A DNA stretch of 64,000 bases, taken from assembly GCF_014207745.1 (NCBI RefSeq), contig NZ_JACHJB010000001.1, positions 1,054,001 through 1,118,000 on the forward strand, written 5' to 3'. The position numbers and the translations under genes were made by a program. How positions within the stretch are numbered: the stretch's first letter is position 1; each line of letters opens with the position of its first letter. This document shows, piece after piece, positions 46,664 through 55,730 of this stretch. The stretch is from Nonomuraea muscovyensis (lineage in GTDB: Bacteria > Actinomycetota > Actinomycetes > Streptosporangiales > Streptosporangiaceae). Under the pieces are notes generated by a model. It made no database searches and was not told the DNA's origin. It worked only from the letters and a program-made list of their open reading frames with translations.

Positions 46664-47635
46664 TCAGCGTCCCGTCCGGCTGGCCACGATGACCTGGACC
46701 GCGTGCTCCAGGGCGTACGCCGGGTCGGCGCCGCCGCCCTTGACCTGCTCGTCGGCGTCGGCGATCGCCTGGATCGCGCGGGAAAGCCCCTCCGGACCCC
46801 AGCCGTTCAGCTGCCGCTTGACCCGGTCGATCTTCCACGGCGGCATGCCCAGATGACTGGCGAGCTGCCCGCCGCGAAGGTTGCGCGGCGCCCCGCCGAC
46901 CTTGGCGATGGACCGCAGCCCGCCCGCCAGCGCGCTCACCAGGAGCACGGGGGCGACCCCGGTGCCGAGCGCCCACCGCAACTGCTCCAGGGCCTCGGCG
47001 AGCCGCCCCTCGATCGCCGCGTCCGCCACGTTGAACCCGGTGACCTCCGCCCGCCCCTTGTGATAGCGGGCCACGGCCGCCACGCCCACCGTCTTGTCCT
47101 CGGTGTCGAACATCAACTGGCTGCACGCGGCCGCCAGCTCCCGCAGGTCGTTGCCCACCGCGTCGAGCAGCGCCTGGGCCGCGTCCGGCGCGATGGACCG
47201 CCCGGCCCGCTTGAACTCGCTCCTGACGAAGTCGAGCCGCTCCCCCGCCTTGGTCACCTTGCTGACGGTGACGACGTGCGCCTTGGCCTTCTTCAACCCG
47301 TCGACGAGCGCCTTGCCCTTCACCCCGCCGGGATGCGCGAGCACGAGGACCGCGTCTTCGGACGGGCGCCCGGCATAGGCGACCACCTCGGCGATGACCT
47401 CCTTGGCCAGGTCCTGCGCGGACCGGATCACCACCACCGAGCGGTCACCGAACAGGGACGGCGAGGTCAGCTGGGTCAGCTCCCCCTGCCCCACCTTCCC
47501 ACCGACGAGGTCGTGCACCTCCGCCCCCGCGTCGGCCGCCCGCGCCGCCTCGACGACGCCACGGACTGCCCGTTCGGCCAGCAGTTCCTCGTCACCCATG
47601 ACCAAGGTCACGAGCGCTGGTTCGGTTCCCGCCAT
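46664..47635 (-). CDS. holA: DNA polymerase III subunit delta
   Basis: A 323-residue delta subunit of the clamp loader, of normal length. GDEELLAERAVRGVV, VVVIRSAQDLAKEVI and the C-terminal helical region (LRWALGTGVAPVLLVSALAG, then GMPPWKIDRVKRQL) fit the family. The start is taken at ATG 47635 (MAGTEPALVTLVMGD), since four extra residues from 47647 are poorly supported. In many actinobacteria holA lies next to rpsT; here about 9 kb separates them. Confidence 0.94.
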   Translation of the reverse strand: MAGTEPALVTLVMGDEELLAERAVRGVVEAARAADAGAEVHDLVGGKVGQGELTQLTSPSLFGDRSVVVIRSAQDLAKEVIAEVVAYAGRPSEDAVLVLAHPGGVKGKALVDGLKKAKAHVVTVSKVTKAGERLDFVRSEFKRAGRSIAPDAAQALLDAVGNDLRELAAACSQLMFDTEDKTVGVAAVARYHKGRAEVTGFNVADAAIEGRLAEALEQLRWALGTGVAPVLLVSALAGGLRSIAKVGGAPRNLRGGQLASHLGMPPWKIDRVKRQLNGWGPEGLSRAIQAIADADEQVKGGGADPAYALEHAVQVIVASRTGR

Positions 47636-47680
47636 GCCGAGCAGCATGCCATGCCCACCCCGCGACCGCGTACTCGAACG

Positions 47681-47720
47681 CCGCGACTCCGCGACTCCGC
47701 GACTCCGCGACTCCGCGACT
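47681..47720. repeat. 8-bp tandem repeat (CCGCGACT x5)
   Basis: Five perfect copies of CCGCGACT in a row lie between the start of holA and the end of the next tetR gene. They fall in the presumed holA promoter region. No coding role is seen. Confidence 0.92.
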
Positions 47721-47736
47721 GCCGCGGCACGGTCAT

Positions 47737-48369
47737 TCAGTCTTCCGCCGCGCGCGTCAGCGCGGTCAAGTGGGTTCGGAGCACGGCGAGCATGGTGTCG
47801 GCGTCCAGTCGGCCGGGGTGGAACGCGGCCTCCAGGGACAGGCCGTCGAGCAGCGCGCAGAGCCGGCGCGCCTCCAGAGCGACGTCGGCCTGCGGGCGGA
47901 GTCGCCCTGCCCGGCGGGCGCCTTCCAGGGTCCGGGTGGTGAGCGCGAGCAGGCCGTCGTAGAGCTCGTCGGCATGCGGGCGCAGTTCGGGGCGGGTGCG
48001 GGCGGCGGCGGCGAAGGACAGCCAGACGATGACCTCGGTCCGGCGCTCGTCATCCAGCGGCAGCACCTCAGCGAGCATGCCGACGACGATCTCGCGTTGC
48101 TCAGCCGGAGTGAGCGGCGCGGAGGTGTCCAGCAGGCGGTCGGCGTGGGCGGTCAGCCGGGTGATCACCCGCGCGGACATCTCGCGCATCGCGAACACCA
48201 TCAGCTCGGTGTGCCCGTCGAAGTAGTGCCGGACCGAGCCGATGGCCAGCCCGGCCTCGGCAGCGACGTTGCGCAGCGAGGCCTGCTCCAACCCGTCACG
48301 ACAGACCACGCGGAACACCGCCTCCGCCACCGCTCGCCGCCGCTCCTCCGGGTCCACGATTTTCGGCAC
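47737..48369 (-). CDS. TetR-family transcriptional regulator
   Basis: A 210-residue regulator from GTG 48369. The helix-turn-helix is GLEQASLRNVAAEAGLAIGS with VRHYFDGHTEL; a helical C-terminal domain follows. It is divergent from a small membrane protein gene (48436), and two 16-bp palindromic boxes lie in the 66-nt gap. It probably represses both genes. Confidence 0.92.
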   Translation of the reverse strand: MPKIVDPEERRRAVAEAVFRVVCRDGLEQASLRNVAAEAGLAIGSVRHYFDGHTELMVFAMREMSARVITRLTAHADRLLDTSAPLTPAEQREIVVGMLAEVLPLDDERRTEVIVWLSFAAAARTRPELRPHADELYDGLLALTTRTLEGARRAGRLRPQADVALEARRLCALLDGLSLEAAFHPGRLDADTMLAVLRTHLTALTRAAED

Positions 48370-48379
48370 CCCGCCTTTA

Positions 48380-48421
48380 TAGCACTTCCATGCTATCTTC
48401 TTATTTAGCATGCACATGCTA
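48380..48421. promoter_or_regulatory. paired TetR operator boxes
   Basis: Box 1 is TAGCACTTCCATGCTA (48380-48395, arms TAGCA/TGCTA). Box 2 is TAGCATGCACATGCTA (48406-48421, a perfect 7-bp inverted repeat around CA). They share sequence, are 26 bp apart centre to centre, and fill the gap between the divergent tetR and membrane-protein genes. Confidence 0.75.
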
Positions 48422-48435
48422 TTAACGGAGGTGTC

Positions 48436-48945
48436 ATGAGCGCAGCCCTGATCACGCTGGTAGTGGTCGCCCTGGTCGTCGCCGTGGTGATCCGGCGGTT
48501 CCGGGGGGAGCCGCTGCGTGCCCGCGATCTGTTCGGCCCGCCCGCCATGCTCGTCGGCATCGGCGTGTACGGCCTCGTGAAGGACGTAGAGCTCGGCGGG
48601 GCCGACCTTGCCTGGCTGCTGGCCGGCGCCGTGGCGGGACTGCTGATGGGCGCGTTGCGCGGCCTGACCCCGCGCCTGTTCGTCCGCCACGGCCACCTCT
48701 GGCAGCGCTACACGGGCTGGACCCTGGTGGTGTGGGTCGTCTCGGTCGCGGTCAACGCCGGCCTCGGCGCCCTGGCCACCGCGGCGGGCATCCCCGAGCA
48801 GGTGCGCCCGACCACCCTGTCCATCGGCGTCAGCCTCCTCGGCGAGGCCATGACGCTGGCCCTGCGCGCCCGCAGCACCGGCGCTCCCTTCGCCCCCGAA
48901 GGGGAGGACTCCCTTCTCGACCGTCTGACCAGCCGAGACCGCTGA
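48436..48945 (+). CDS. DUF1453-like membrane protein
   Basis: A 169-residue protein with about four hydrophobic helices (LITLVVVALVVAVVI; AWLLAGAVAGLLMGALRG; GWTLVVWVVSVAVNAGLG; LSIGVSLLGEAMTLAL). AACGGAGG is a good Shine-Dalgarno at 6 nt. It looks like DUF1453 (CcdC-like) proteins. It is controlled by the divergent TetR. The 286 nt to the end of comEC hold no gene I can support. Confidence 0.75.
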   Translation: MSAALITLVVVALVVAVVIRRFRGEPLRARDLFGPPAMLVGIGVYGLVKDVELGGADLAWLLAGAVAGLLMGALRGLTPRLFVRHGHLWQRYTGWTLVVWVVSVAVNAGLGALATAAGIPEQVRPTTLSIGVSLLGEAMTLALRARSTGAPFAPEGEDSLLDRLTSRDR

Positions 48946-49231
48946 CCGGCGGAGCTCATCGCTGCGGGTCGGCGCATTCCTCCTGATCCGGGCCGCTGCC
49001 GTTGAACCGGTGCGCTGGCGGCGTCGGCTTTGCGAGGTCGCCGCAGATCGCCGCAAGTGAAGGTCGGAGCCGACAACTGGCTTTGCGCCGCACTTGTGCT
49101 GAGACCCGATGGCCGCACAGGGCCCGTCAACGGCGGCGGAGAGGTCGAGTGTGCCGTAATTCGGTCACAGGACCCGGGAGGAACGACGCGCGTTCAGGGA
49201 ACTGGAGAGGCAAAGGGAGATCGAAGAGGCG

Positions 49232-51949
49232 CTACCGTCCGCGGGTGAGCACGGCGAGGCGGCCCTCGTGCTCGACCACCGCCAGGTCGCCCGAGCGGTC
49301 CGTACGGTAGACGCGGGCGCCGAGGCGGTGGAGGATCGCGACCGTGAGCTCCGCCGGGTGACCGTAGTCGTTGTCGGCGCCCACGCTGATCAGAGCGGCG
49401 CGGGGTGCGACGGCCGAGAAGAAGGCGGGGTCCTGCCTCGGTGAGCCGTGGTGCGGGACCTTGAGGATGTCGGCTCGCGGGAGGTTGCCGCCGAGCAGGG
49501 CGCGCTGGGCCTCCGTTTCGATGTCACCGCTGAGGAGGGCGGAGCCGGCTCGCCAGCGTACGTGGACCACGACGCTGGAGTTGTTGATCCCACTCCCCTC
49601 TCCCTGGCCGTGCATGTCGCCCTTCGAGAGGCCGGGGGCCAGAACCGTCACCTCGGACGGCCCGAGCCGCCATTGGCTGCCCGGGGAGGCGGTCCACTGG
49701 GGGATGCGGCGCCGGGCCAGGTCCACGGACAGGCGTGAGCGATGGTGGGGGCCGGAGGCATGGCGGGTGGCGGAGGGGCGCGGGCTGACGACGACCCCGC
49801 CCACGCGCCTGCCCTGGAAGACGCCCGGGAGCCCGTCCACGTGGTCTGCGTGCGGGTGGGTGAGGATCACCAACGGCACGTCGGCGATCCCGAGACGCCG
49901 CAGGCAGCGGTCCATCGTGACAGGATCCGGCCCGGCATCGACCACCACTCCCCGGCCTGGGCCCGCCGCTATCACCAGGCCGTCGCCCTGACCGACGTCG
50001 CACGCCACCATCAGCCACGCCTTCGGCGGCCAGGACGTCACGATGGGGCGTACGAGCAACACCGCCACCAGCGCCCCGCCCGCCAGGGTCAGCACCACGG
50101 CCCTTGGAGCGCGGCGTCTCAGCACGACCACGGTCACCGCCACTACCACGGCGAGCAAGGCCAGCCCCGCGATGCCGCCCTGCCACGGGACGATCGCGAG
50201 CGGAAGGCTCACGGCCCACCGGGCGACCATGATGATCCATCCCACCGCGTAGCCGGCCGGGACGACGATCGCCTGCGCCGCCTCGGGCCAGAACGGAGCC
50301 ACCAGGGCGGCGCCGAACCCGAGCAGGGTCGCCGGTGCCACGGCCGGCCCCGCGAGCAGGTTCGCCGGAACGGCCACCAGGGAGAGCTCCCCGGACATCA
50401 GCACCAGGAGCGGGGTCACCGCTGCCTGGGCCGCGGCCGGCACCGCCACCGCCTCCGCCACCCACCGAGGCAACGGGACACGCCGTCGCCTCTGTGGCAG
50501 GGGCGGGTCGGGGGCGGCAAGACGCGCGTGGGCGGTGGTGGAGGCGTTCGGGGTCGCGAGGGCGTTCGGGGTCGCGAGGGCGTTCGGGGTCGCGAGGGCG
50601 TTCGGGGTCGCGAGGGCGTTCGTGGTGGCGGAGATGTTCCTGGTGGCGAGGGTGGTCGGGCCTTCTGGGGAGGACGAGAGAGCGTTGGAAGGCGTGGGTG
50701 GGGTGGCTGCGAGGCGGTCTCGCCAGCGGGGGGCGAGGAGGAGGATGCCGGCTGTCGCGAAGACGGACAGGGCGAAGCCGTACGAGCGAGCCAGTTCGGG
50801 CGCGAAGAGGATCAGCAGGAGGATCGCGACGGAGAGTGCGGCGACGCCGTCCCGGGCGCGGCCGGTGCCCAGGGCGATGGCGGCGACCAGCCCCATGAGG
50901 AGGGCGCGGAGGACGCTCGGGGAGGGTCTGGCCACCACGGCGAAGCCGATCATGGCGATGGCGGCCAGGAGGGCTCGGACCGCCAGGGGCAGACCCGCCA
51001 GACGGGCGAGGGCCAGGGCCGCGCCGGCGACGATGGACAGGTTGGTGCCGCTGACGGCGTTGAGGTGGCTGAGTCCTGCTTCCTGGAGGTCTGTGCTGAC
51101 CTGGGGGTCCATCCGGGAGACGTCGCCGACGACCAGGCCGGGCAGCAGGCCGCGCTGGTCGGCGGGAAGCACGTCGGCCGCCGTGCGCAGCCCGGCCCTG
51201 AGGGTGCCGGCGATGGTCTGGAGGCGGCTCGGGGCGGTCAGGACCTTGGGCGCGCCCCGGACCAGCAGGACGGCGCTGATCAGCTCGCCGGGGACGGGCC
51301 GGGCCAGGCGGGCGGTCACCTCGACCTGCTGGCTCGGCAGGAGACTGCGCCACTGGTCTCCTTGGGCGAGAACCAGGACAGCGGCTCGCACGGTCTGACG
51401 GCGGCGGGTTGTCTGGTAATGCTCCAAGGTGGCGGGGACGATGACCCGTTGCTGCCCGAAACGGCCAGGTTTGAGCTTAGGGTCGTCCGTGAGGGTGATC
51501 CGGGCGGTGATGGTCGCCCCCTTGGCCGCCAGGTCGGACACCGGGCCGGTGCTGACGGCGTGCACGCGAAGGGCCACCGATGCCGAGGCGGCGGCGGTGC
51601 ATACGAGGGCGGCGACGGTCATGTTGCGCCAGGCCCACCGGCGCGGACGGGGCGGCCTGCGCCGGTGGGCCAGGCCCCCGCCCGATTTCCTGGCCTGCTT
51701 CCTGTCCTGCGTCGCGCCGGGGTTTCCGGTCGGCGCGTCGGTCGTGCAGCGGGCTGTGCCGAGGGCGGCGAGAAGGGCGAGCGCGGAGACGGTCAGGCCG
51801 GCGAGGGGCGGGCAGCCGACGAGGATGACCGTGACGGCCCAGGCGAACAGGGCGGGCGTGGCGAGGATCCATGAGTGTCCGGCCGGTGGGGTGTCCAGGA
51901 GGGTGCCCGGTGATGTGCCTCGGGACGGCTCGGGTGGAGGGCTGCTCAT
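49232..51949 (-). CDS. comEC: ComEC/Rec2 DNA-uptake channel protein
   Basis: A 905-residue membrane protein. The N-terminal DUF4131-like region and competence domain have many helices (GLSHLNAVSGTNLSIVAGAA is the family motif). The C-terminal metallo-beta-lactamase domain has HPHADHVDGLPG and a later HHGSPRQDP. In competent bacteria it transports and degrades one strand of DNA. Around residue 450 there is an extra hydrophilic loop with the hexapeptide ALATPN repeated, encoded by an 18-bp repeat. It starts at ATG 51949, 1 nt after the comEA stop. Confidence 0.93.
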   Translation of the reverse strand: MSSPPPEPSRGTSPGTLLDTPPAGHSWILATPALFAWAVTVILVGCPPLAGLTVSALALLAALGTARCTTDAPTGNPGATQDRKQARKSGGGLAHRRRPPRPRRWAWRNMTVAALVCTAAASASVALRVHAVSTGPVSDLAAKGATITARITLTDDPKLKPGRFGQQRVIVPATLEHYQTTRRRQTVRAAVLVLAQGDQWRSLLPSQQVEVTARLARPVPGELISAVLLVRGAPKVLTAPSRLQTIAGTLRAGLRTAADVLPADQRGLLPGLVVGDVSRMDPQVSTDLQEAGLSHLNAVSGTNLSIVAGAALALARLAGLPLAVRALLAAIAMIGFAVVARPSPSVLRALLMGLVAAIALGTGRARDGVAALSVAILLLILFAPELARSYGFALSVFATAGILLLAPRWRDRLAATPPTPSNALSSSPEGPTTLATRNISATTNALATPNALATPNALATPNALATPNASTTAHARLAAPDPPLPQRRRRVPLPRWVAEAVAVPAAAQAAVTPLLVLMSGELSLVAVPANLLAGPAVAPATLLGFGAALVAPFWPEAAQAIVVPAGYAVGWIIMVARWAVSLPLAIVPWQGGIAGLALLAVVVAVTVVVLRRRAPRAVVLTLAGGALVAVLLVRPIVTSWPPKAWLMVACDVGQGDGLVIAAGPGRGVVVDAGPDPVTMDRCLRRLGIADVPLVILTHPHADHVDGLPGVFQGRRVGGVVVSPRPSATRHASGPHHRSRLSVDLARRRIPQWTASPGSQWRLGPSEVTVLAPGLSKGDMHGQGEGSGINNSSVVVHVRWRAGSALLSGDIETEAQRALLGGNLPRADILKVPHHGSPRQDPAFFSAVAPRAALISVGADNDYGHPAELTVAILHRLGARVYRTDRSGDLAVVEHEGRLAVLTRGR
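50544..50615 (-). repeat. 18-bp tandem repeat inside comEC
   Basis: Four units of GCGTTCGGGGTCGCGAGG (plus strand) follow each other, with a degenerate fifth (GCGTTCGTGGTGGCGGAG). On the coding strand they give ALATPN repeats, so the reading frame is preserved. They lie in a loop between membrane helices of the competence domain. Confidence 0.93.
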
Positions 51950-51950
51950 G

Positions 51951-53168
51951 TCAGACGCGGACCCTTGCCTTGATCTCCGCATATTTCTTGGCTCCGATGC
52001 CGGGCACTTCCTGGAGTTGGTCGACGCTGGCGAAGCCGCCGTTGGCGGTGCGGAACTCCGCGATCCGGGCGGCCAGGACCTCTCCGACGCCGGGAAGCTC
52101 CTCCAACTGCTCCGCCGTCGCCGTGTTGAGGTCGAGCACCATCGCCGCCGGGTCGGAGCCCGGGACCGGAGCGGGGCCGGGGGGCGCGGCGCCGGGAGGG
52201 GCGCCGATGAGGATCTGCTCCCCGTCGAGCAGGCGGCGGGCGAGGTTGACGGAGGCCGTGGCCGTGGCGGGGCGGGCTCCACCGGCTGCCGTGACCGCGT
52301 CGGCCACCCGGGCGCCCGGCGGGAGCGTGTAGATGCCGGGCTTGCGGACCTTGCCCGTGACGTGGACGGTCACGCCGGCCGTCGGGGACGGGGTCGCGGG
52401 GACGTGCCGGTGTGGGACCGGCGCCGGTGGAGGCGGGGTGGGCAGGGGTTCTGGGAGCGGCTGGGAACGCCACAGGTAGATCCCGGCCACGAGGGCGGCC
52501 AGCACGGCCAGGGCCGCCAGCGCCTTGAGGGCGGGGCCACCAGGGTCCAGGCCGGGGGCTTTCGCCGCCAGTGCCGCACGGAAGGCCTGGAGGGAGGCGG
52601 GCGCGACCGTGGGTGTCTCCTCGCGCCTCGGGGCCGGGGCGTCGCGGTGGCTCGTCGAGAGGGCGGGGGCTTGGTGGAAGGAAGCGGACGAGGCCCTGAG
52701 ACGGGAGGGGGGTGGGGGCGGTCCGCCGGGGGTGGCGTGCGCGGGTGGAGTGTCGCGCCGGTAGGGGTGACGGAGGTGCGGGGCTCTGGGGGAACCGCTG
52801 TGGTGCGGGCCTGGTGGTCCGCTGCCGTCCTGCTGCCCCTGCGCGTCACGGAGGGTCACACGGCCCGGCCGGTCCGGGCGCGGGGAGGGGATGGCGCCGC
52901 CGGCCGGCCCGGCCGAAGGCGGGGCGGGGAGGGGCCCGCTGCCTGGATGACCCACGTGCGGGCCGGCGAGGGGCCTGTCGACCGGGAGGGCGGGTGGCGG
53001 GTCGGGGAGGAGGTCGGTCGGGTGCTGGTCCGAGAAGGGGTCGCCGGTGGGCGGGCCGGGGTCCTGGAGATGGGGGACGGGGCGGGCCAGGCGGCGGCCG
53101 GGCGTGGTGAGGGACCGGAGCCGCGACTCGGCTATGGCCCGTTCGGCGGTCGCATCCTGGGTGAGCAC
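51951..53168 (-). CDS. comEA: ComEA-like DNA-binding protein, long Pro-rich form
   Basis: A 405-residue product. The first ~180 residues are Pro-rich and disordered. A membrane helix (ALAALAVLAALVAGIYLW) follows, then an SLBB domain (VTVHVTGKVRKPGIYTLPPG), then the double helix-hairpin-helix that binds DNA (LNTATAEQLEELPGVGEVLA; GFASVDQLQEVPGIGAKKYA). It delivers DNA to ComEC, encoded directly downstream. The start is the upstream-most ATG; a start nearer the membrane helix is possible because the leading region is low complexity. Confidence 0.9.
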   Translation of the reverse strand: MLTQDATAERAIAESRLRSLTTPGRRLARPVPHLQDPGPPTGDPFSDQHPTDLLPDPPPALPVDRPLAGPHVGHPGSGPLPAPPSAGPAGGAIPSPRPDRPGRVTLRDAQGQQDGSGPPGPHHSGSPRAPHLRHPYRRDTPPAHATPGGPPPPPSRLRASSASFHQAPALSTSHRDAPAPRREETPTVAPASLQAFRAALAAKAPGLDPGGPALKALAALAVLAALVAGIYLWRSQPLPEPLPTPPPPAPVPHRHVPATPSPTAGVTVHVTGKVRKPGIYTLPPGARVADAVTAAGGARPATATASVNLARRLLDGEQILIGAPPGAAPPGPAPVPGSDPAAMVLDLNTATAEQLEELPGVGEVLAARIAEFRTANGGFASVDQLQEVPGIGAKKYAEIKARVRV

Positions 53169-53273
53169 GCCGGAGAATGTACGGCCGGGTCCGGCGGCGG
53201 CGGCCGGCCGAGCGACGTTCTGGGGATGACCGCACGGCCGCGCAGGAGCCTGTGGACAACCGCCCCGGGCGGG

Positions 53274-54092
53274 TCAGTCGCCCGGCAGGCACACGGTCAG
53301 GCCGAGCATCCCGGGCCCCACGTGCACGCCGATGACGGCCCCGACCTCGACCACCCGTAACTCCGTGAGCCGCGGCAGCCGCGCCGACAGCCGTTCGGCC
53401 AGCGCCTCGGCCCGTGATGGCGCCCCGAGGTGCTGCACCGCCACCTCCACCGGCCCGCCGCCCCGCTCGGCCGCCCCTACCGCCAGGTCCTCCAGGCGGG
53501 CGATGGCGCGGGTGGCGGTGCGCACCTTCTCCAGCAGTTCGACGCGCCCGTCGATGACGTGCAGCAGGGGTTTGATGGCAAGCGCGGACCCGACGAGCGA
53601 GGCCGCCGTCCCGACGCGCCCGCCCCGCCGGAGGTGGTCCAGGGAATCGGCGTAGAAGTACGTACGGGTACGGCCCGCGCACCGCGCCGCCTCCCCCGCC
53701 ACCTCCTCCATCCCGGCCCCGCGGGACGCGGCACGCGCGGCGGCCAGGACCGGATAGCCGACACCCAGGGCGATCGACCCGCTGTCGACGACCTCGACGG
53801 GGACGGGCGCCTCCTTGGCCGCCAGCAGGGCGGACTCCGACGTGCCCGAGAGCGACGACGACAGGTGGACGGACACCACCGCCGACGCCCCTTCGGCCGC
53901 GAGGGCGGCGTAGCACGCGGCGAACCTCGACGGAGCGGGCCGGGAGGTGGTGGCCGACGCCAGGTCACCGGTGAAGGACCCCTCGTCGTACGGCACGCCG
54001 TGGGAGATCACCTGGACGGGAACCACCGAGACGCCCGGTGTCGGCGGCAGGTAGGCGGTGGAGTCGGTGACGACGGCGACCGATCGCGGCAT
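53274..54092 (-). CDS. DegV-family fatty-acid-binding protein
   Basis: A 272-residue DegV protein. VAVVTDSTAYLPP (N-terminal motif), VVSVHLSSSLSGTSESALLA and VVDSGSIALGVGYPVLAAAR (fatty-acid pocket) are present, ending HVGPGMLGL. These proteins bind fatty acids and hand them to fatty-acid kinase. It follows hutI by 13 nt on the same strand and lies upstream of the com genes, as in related actinobacteria. Confidence 0.93.
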   Translation of the reverse strand: MPRSVAVVTDSTAYLPPTPGVSVVPVQVISHGVPYDEGSFTGDLASATTSRPAPSRFAACYAALAAEGASAVVSVHLSSSLSGTSESALLAAKEAPVPVEVVDSGSIALGVGYPVLAAARAASRGAGMEEVAGEAARCAGRTRTYFYADSLDHLRRGGRVGTAASLVGSALAIKPLLHVIDGRVELLEKVRTATRAIARLEDLAVGAAERGGGPVEVAVQHLGAPSRAEALAERLSARLPRLTELRVVEVGAVIGVHVGPGMLGLTVCLPGD

Positions 54093-54105
54093 ACCCCGAG
54101 ACTAA

Positions 54106-55314
54106 CTACTGGACCGGGGTGCCACCCCGCCACACCCGGCGCGGCTTGAGTCCGAACGACCAGGCGAAGGCGCCCTCGTGGTCGGCGTCCCACTGCACGA
54201 TGTCGGCCAGGCGGCCCGGGGCGAGGACGCCGCGGTCGGGCGCGCCGAGGACGGTGGCGCCGCCCAGGGTGGCGGCCCGCAGCGCGTCGTTGACGCTCAT
54301 CCCGAACGCCGACACGGCCATCGCGATGACCAGCGACATCGAGGTGATGCCGCAGTAGCCGGGGTTGTGGTCGCTGCCGAGCGCGATCTGCACCCCATGC
54401 TTGATCATCTGGCGGACGGGCGGCAGCTTGCCGCGCTGCAACGCGGTCGCCGGGCAGACGACGGCGGGCACCCCGTAGCGGGACATGATCGCGATGTCCT
54501 CGTCGGACATGTTGTGCAGCCCGTCGGCGGAGGCGCAGCCCAGCTCGGCGGCGAGCTGAACGGCTCCGCGCCGGCTGAACAGGCCCGCGTGGATGCGCGG
54601 CAGCAGGCCGACGTTGCGGCCCGAGGCGAGCACCCAGCGGGACTCCTCGGTGGTGAAGTGGCCGTCGTCGCAGTAGACGTCGACGCTGTCGGCGCCGGCC
54701 GCGGCGGCGTCGGCGCACCAGGCGCCCACGGCCTCGACGTATTCGCGCTGGCGGCCGAAGTATTCGGGCGGCACGACGTGCGCGGCGAGGAACGTGACGT
54801 GCACCCGCGGCATCATCGGCTCCTTCTCCAGCTCGCGCAGGAGCCGCACGTCGGAGAGCTCGCCGTCGCGGGTCAGGTGGTAGCCGGTCTTGGCCTCGAC
54901 GGTCGTGGTGCCGTTGAGCAGCCAGCCGCGCAGCCGCTCGCGCACGCCGTTGCACAGGGTCCACGGGTCGGTGCCGCGGGTCACGGTGACGGTGGAGCCC
55001 ACGCCGCCGCCGGCCGCGGTGATGGAGGCGGCGCTGGAGCCGCCGGTGCGGATGGCCAGCTCGGCGTAGCGGTTGCCGGCGTAGACCGGGTGGGTGTGGG
55101 CGTCGATGAGGCCGGGCGTGACGAGGGCGCCGCCCAGGTTTTCGACGTGGTCGACGTCGACGATGTCGTCGACGACGCCCGGCACGCTCTGCGGCAGGTC
55201 GGGAGCCCGGCCGACCCACGCGATGCGGTCGTTGTGCACGAGGAGGGCCGCGTTGCTGAGGACTTCGTTGCCGGTCCAGAGGCGGCCGATGTTGGTCAGA
55301 AGCCGAACGGTCAC
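54106..55314 (-). CDS. hutI: imidazolonepropionase
   Basis: A 402-residue amidohydrolase of histidine degradation (4-imidazolone-5-propanoate to formiminoglutamate). GLIDAHTHPVYAGNRYAEL (metal His-x-His), TTVEAKTGYHL, VYCDDGHFTTEES and LGSDHNPGYCG (metal Asp) match the family. The start is GTG 55314. No other hut gene is in the window, so it stands apart from hutU/hutH. Confidence 0.94.
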   Translation of the reverse strand: MTVRLLTNIGRLWTGNEVLSNAALLVHNDRIAWVGRAPDLPQSVPGVVDDIVDVDHVENLGGALVTPGLIDAHTHPVYAGNRYAELAIRTGGSSAASITAAGGGVGSTVTVTRGTDPWTLCNGVRERLRGWLLNGTTTVEAKTGYHLTRDGELSDVRLLRELEKEPMMPRVHVTFLAAHVVPPEYFGRQREYVEAVGAWCADAAAAGADSVDVYCDDGHFTTEESRWVLASGRNVGLLPRIHAGLFSRRGAVQLAAELGCASADGLHNMSDEDIAIMSRYGVPAVVCPATALQRGKLPPVRQMIKHGVQIALGSDHNPGYCGITSMSLVIAMAVSAFGMSVNDALRAATLGGATVLGAPDRGVLAPGRLADIVQWDADHEGAFAWSFGLKPRRVWRGGTPVQ

Positions 55315-55730
55315 CGCATCACCACCCCGCAGGAGCGAGGCACCCGGCCCGCGGCACGGGACGTGCCCGCTGAGTCGGCTCCGGGTCGGGACGACATGGG
55401 GGGTCTCCTGCTCTCATCCGCGTAAGACTGTGCGGTGACCGTATCGCTGGACTCATGATCCGCGCGATTTCAGTTCAGTTACGTTATTTCACAGGCTGGC
55501 TCGGTGTACAGGGTTATTCGGAAGATAGCCCAATCTTCCCAACCGCCCCCCGGCTCCAACCGTGCGCTCCGGCCCCCGCTGTCCACGCCTCTCGCAGCAG
55601 CCATCATCTGAAACCCGCGACAATAGAGTATGTAAGGTTCGGCATATCCTAGCAATCTCGCGGTTGCGGGACCACTGTCGGCTTTGGCAGCTCCGTGGTC
55701 CTTCAGGGTCAGAGCCGCCCAGCCGTCACG
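55315..55730. other. 416-nt intergenic region upstream of hutI
   Basis: No gene can be supported here. The right-hand part is clearly more AT-rich than the genome. GGAAGAT (55520-55526) and ATCTTCC (55533-55539) form a perfect 7-bp inverted repeat with a 6-nt loop, lying ~205 nt upstream of the hutI start. It could be an operator or a weak terminator for hflX-directed transcription. Promoter elements for hutI are expected in this stretch but cannot be fixed by eye. Confidence 0.5.

Noticed and set aside
55455..55652. 65-codon plus-strand frame in the hutI upstream region
   Set aside because: No ribosome-binding site and no coding-like codon use; it crosses the inverted repeat and is probably chance.
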